NCBI GenBank assembly: GCA_964555735.1
Contig: CAZKTS010000242.1
Coordinates: 1 to 5,075 of the forward strand
Length of the DNA: 5,075 nucleotides
Direction of reading: 5' to 3'
Source: CAZKTS01 sp964555735
Lineage (GTDB): Bacteria; Actinomycetota; Acidimicrobiia; IMCC26256; PALSA-555
Shown here: positions 3,642-5,075 of the stretch, piece by piece
Position numbering within the stretch: the first letter of the stretch is position 1
Layout of the letters: each line of letters begins with the position of its first letter
The notes under the pieces: generated by a model
Databases searched by the model: none
Told to the model about the DNA's origin: nothing
The model's input: only the letters and a program-made list of their open reading frames with translations
Translations under genes and position numbers: made by a program

Positions 3642-5075
3642 GTGAGCCGGCGACTGCCGTATCTGCCCGCGCTCGACGGCCTGCGCGCCGTCGCCGTCGG
3701 TCTCGTCATCTGCTACCACGGCCAGCTCCCGTGGGCGTCGGGCGGCTTCCTCGGCGTCGACCTCTTCTTCGTCCTCAGCGGTGCGCTGATCACGACCCTG
3801 CTGCTGCGCGAGTGGCAGGCCGACTCGGCGATCGACCTCAAGGGCTTCTGGATCCGCCGGGCCCGCCGCCTCCTGCCCGCGCTGTTCCTCGTCCTCGGCG
3901 GGGTGGCGATCTACGCCGCCCTGATGGCGAGCAGCGGCGAGCTGCGGTCCCTGCGCGACGACGCGCTGGCGTCCCTCGGCTACGTCGCCAACTGGCGCTT
4001 CATCCTGAGCGGCTCGTCCTACTTCGCGCAGTTCGGCACGCCGTCGCCGCTGCGGCACCTCTGGTCACTCGCGATCGAGGAGCAGTTCTACCTGCTCTGG
4101 CCGCTGATCGTGTACGGCCTGCTGCGGATGCGCGGCGGCTCGGTGCGGCGCCTCGCGGTGTTCTCGGGCCTGCTCCTCGCGGCCTCCGTCGCCTTGATGA
4201 CGCTGCTCTACCAACCGGGCAAGGACCCGTCGCGCGTCTACTACGGCACCGACACGCGCGCGCAGTCGCTGCTCGTCGGCGCCCTGCTCGCGATGCTGAT
4301 GTTCAAGTACCCGGTGGTGAAGCGCCGCCGCTCGTGGGTGGCGCTCCAGGCCGCGTCGGTCGCTGCGTTCGCCGGGCTGATCGTCATCTGGACGACCATC
4401 GGTGACCACTCCGACTCGCTGTACCGAGGTGGGTTCCTGTTCGAGGCGGTGCTGGCCGCGGTCGTGATCGCGGCGATCACCCAACCGAAGTCCGGTCCGG
4501 TCGGCGCGCTCCTGTCGCTCGCGCCGCTGCGCTGGATCGGGAAGATCTCCTACGGCCTCTACCTCTGGCACTGGCCGATCTTCGTCGTGCTCAACCCCGA
4601 CACCACCGGCCTCGACGACTACGCCCTGTTCGCGCTGCGCGTCGCGGTGACCCTGGCCGTGTCGACCGCGTCCTACTACCTCGTCGAGATGCCCGTGCGA
4701 CGCGGCGCCTTCAAGGGCAAGGCGGGCGCGATCTTCGCTGCCGGCACCGCGACGGCCGTGGCGACCGCGATCGTGCTGGTCACGCTGGGCGCGCCGCCAC
4801 CGCCGCGGGAGGTCGCGGCGTCCGACGTCCGCGCGCCGAAGGTCGAGGCAACCCGCTCACCGGACATCCCCGAGCCGATGCGGGTGATGCTCGTCGGCGA
4901 CTCGGTGGCGGACGCCCGCGCGCGGGGCCTCCACCGGCGCGCCGCCGCCGACGGCTTCGTCCTCTGGAACGCCACCGTGCCGGGCTGTGGTCTCACCACC
5001 GACTCCGGCCAGCGCTGGATCGGGTACTGGACCGACCCGGACCCGCGCTGCAGTCCGTCGTGGCGCGACCGCTGG
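3642..5075 (+). CDS. Acyltransferase-3 / SGNH membrane O-acyltransferase (OafB/OatA-like), 3' end cut by window edge
   Basis: 478 codons are present with no stop before the edge. The N-terminal part (about 1-345) is an acyltransferase-3 domain with some ten membrane helices. Its conserved blocks are LPALDGLRAVAV (8-19), YHG with His26, GGFLGVDLFFVLSGALIT (34-51), RRARRLLPA (72-80), HLWSLAIEEQFYLLWP (139-154) and SYGLYLWHWPIF (303-314). Another hydrophobic segment (about 361-383) and a Pro-rich linker lead to an SGNH-type domain whose block I is LVGDSVAD (417-424), with nucleophile Ser421. Cys449 and Cys470 could form a disulfide. The remaining catalytic blocks, including the Asp-x-x-His, lie beyond the edge. 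Family members move acetyl or other acyl groups across the membrane onto cell-surface glycans, lipopolysaccharide or peptidoglycan; which acceptor is used here is unknown. The GTG start has an AGGGG 4 nt upstream, and the N-terminus MSRRLPYLPALDGLR is typical. The gene follows the CopD-like gene by 66 bp and probably has its own promoter. Confidence 0.93.
   Translation, partial: MSRRLPYLPALDGLRAVAVGLVICYHGQLPWASGGFLGVDLFFVLSGALITTLLLREWQADSAIDLKGFWIRRARRLLPALFLVLGGVAIYAALMASSGELRSLRDDALASLGYVANWRFILSGSSYFAQFGTPSPLRHLWSLAIEEQFYLLWPLIVYGLLRMRGGSVRRLAVFSGLLLAASVALMTLLYQPGKDPSRVYYGTDTRAQSLLVGALLAMLMFKYPVVKRRRSWVALQAASVAAFAGLIVIWTTIGDHSDSLYRGGFLFEAVLAAVVIAAITQPKSGPVGALLSLAPLRWIGKISYGLYLWHWPIFVVLNPDTTGLDDYALFALRVAVTLAVSTASYYLVEMPVRRGAFKGKAGAIFAAGTATAVATAIVLVTLGAPPPPREVAASDVRAPKVEATRSPDIPEPMRVMLVGDSVADARARGLHRRAAADGFVLWNATVPGCGLTTDSGQRWIGYWTDPDPRCSPSWRDRW

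Noticed and set aside
3731..4405. Alternative plus-strand ORF inside the acyltransferase gene
   Set aside because: It is an Arg/Ala/Pro-rich frame shadow; the acyltransferase-3 motifs are all in the frame starting at 3642.

Overview
This looks like chromosomal DNA of a high-GC bacterium, most likely an actinobacterium. The reasons are strong G/C bias at third codon positions, GTG starts, three genes whose starts lack a Shine-Dalgarno but have a -10-like hexamer just upstream (the actinobacterial leaderless pattern), and an Ada-AlkA fusion of a type common in Actinobacteria. Nothing in the window fixes the genus, and no mobile element, RNA gene or CRISPR array was seen.

Layout. Positions 1-484 (minus strand) hold a nearly complete O6-alkylguanine-DNA alkyltransferase (Ogt/MGMT type) that runs off the left edge. 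A 111-bp divergent intergenic region (485-595) separates it from a plus-strand gene (596-1939) for an Ada-AlkA fusion: Ada zinc/methyl-acceptor domain, AraC-type helix-turn-helix region, and AlkA 3-methyladenine glycosylase. 24 bp later, in the same frame, comes a YcaQ/AlkX-type winged-helix DNA glycosylase (1964-3172). A small CopD-like four-helix membrane protein (3174-3575) follows with its start 1 nt after the stop. After a 66-bp gap with a GC-rich inverted repeat and a possible promoter, an acyltransferase-3/SGNH membrane O-acyltransferase (3642 onward) runs off the right edge.

How the parts fit. The first three genes form a compact alkylation-damage module: direct reversal of O6-alkylguanine (Ogt), phosphotriester sensing plus excision of N-alkylpurines (Ada-AlkA), and excision of bulky N-alkyl or crosslinked adducts (YcaQ/AlkX). 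In E. coli the sensing and O6-repair halves of Ada are one protein; here they are on divergent genes. The shared intergenic region contains an inverted pair of 17-bp elements (518-534 and 547-563, 14/17 identical), each made of two CGGAC/GTCCG half-sites 10 bp apart. The array is centred exactly between two similar -10-like hexamers (TAGAAC and TACAAC). This is the most interesting feature of the window, and a reasonable candidate for the operator through which the Ada-AlkA protein controls itself and ogt. That role is inference. The CopD-like and acyltransferase genes have no evident link to DNA repair.
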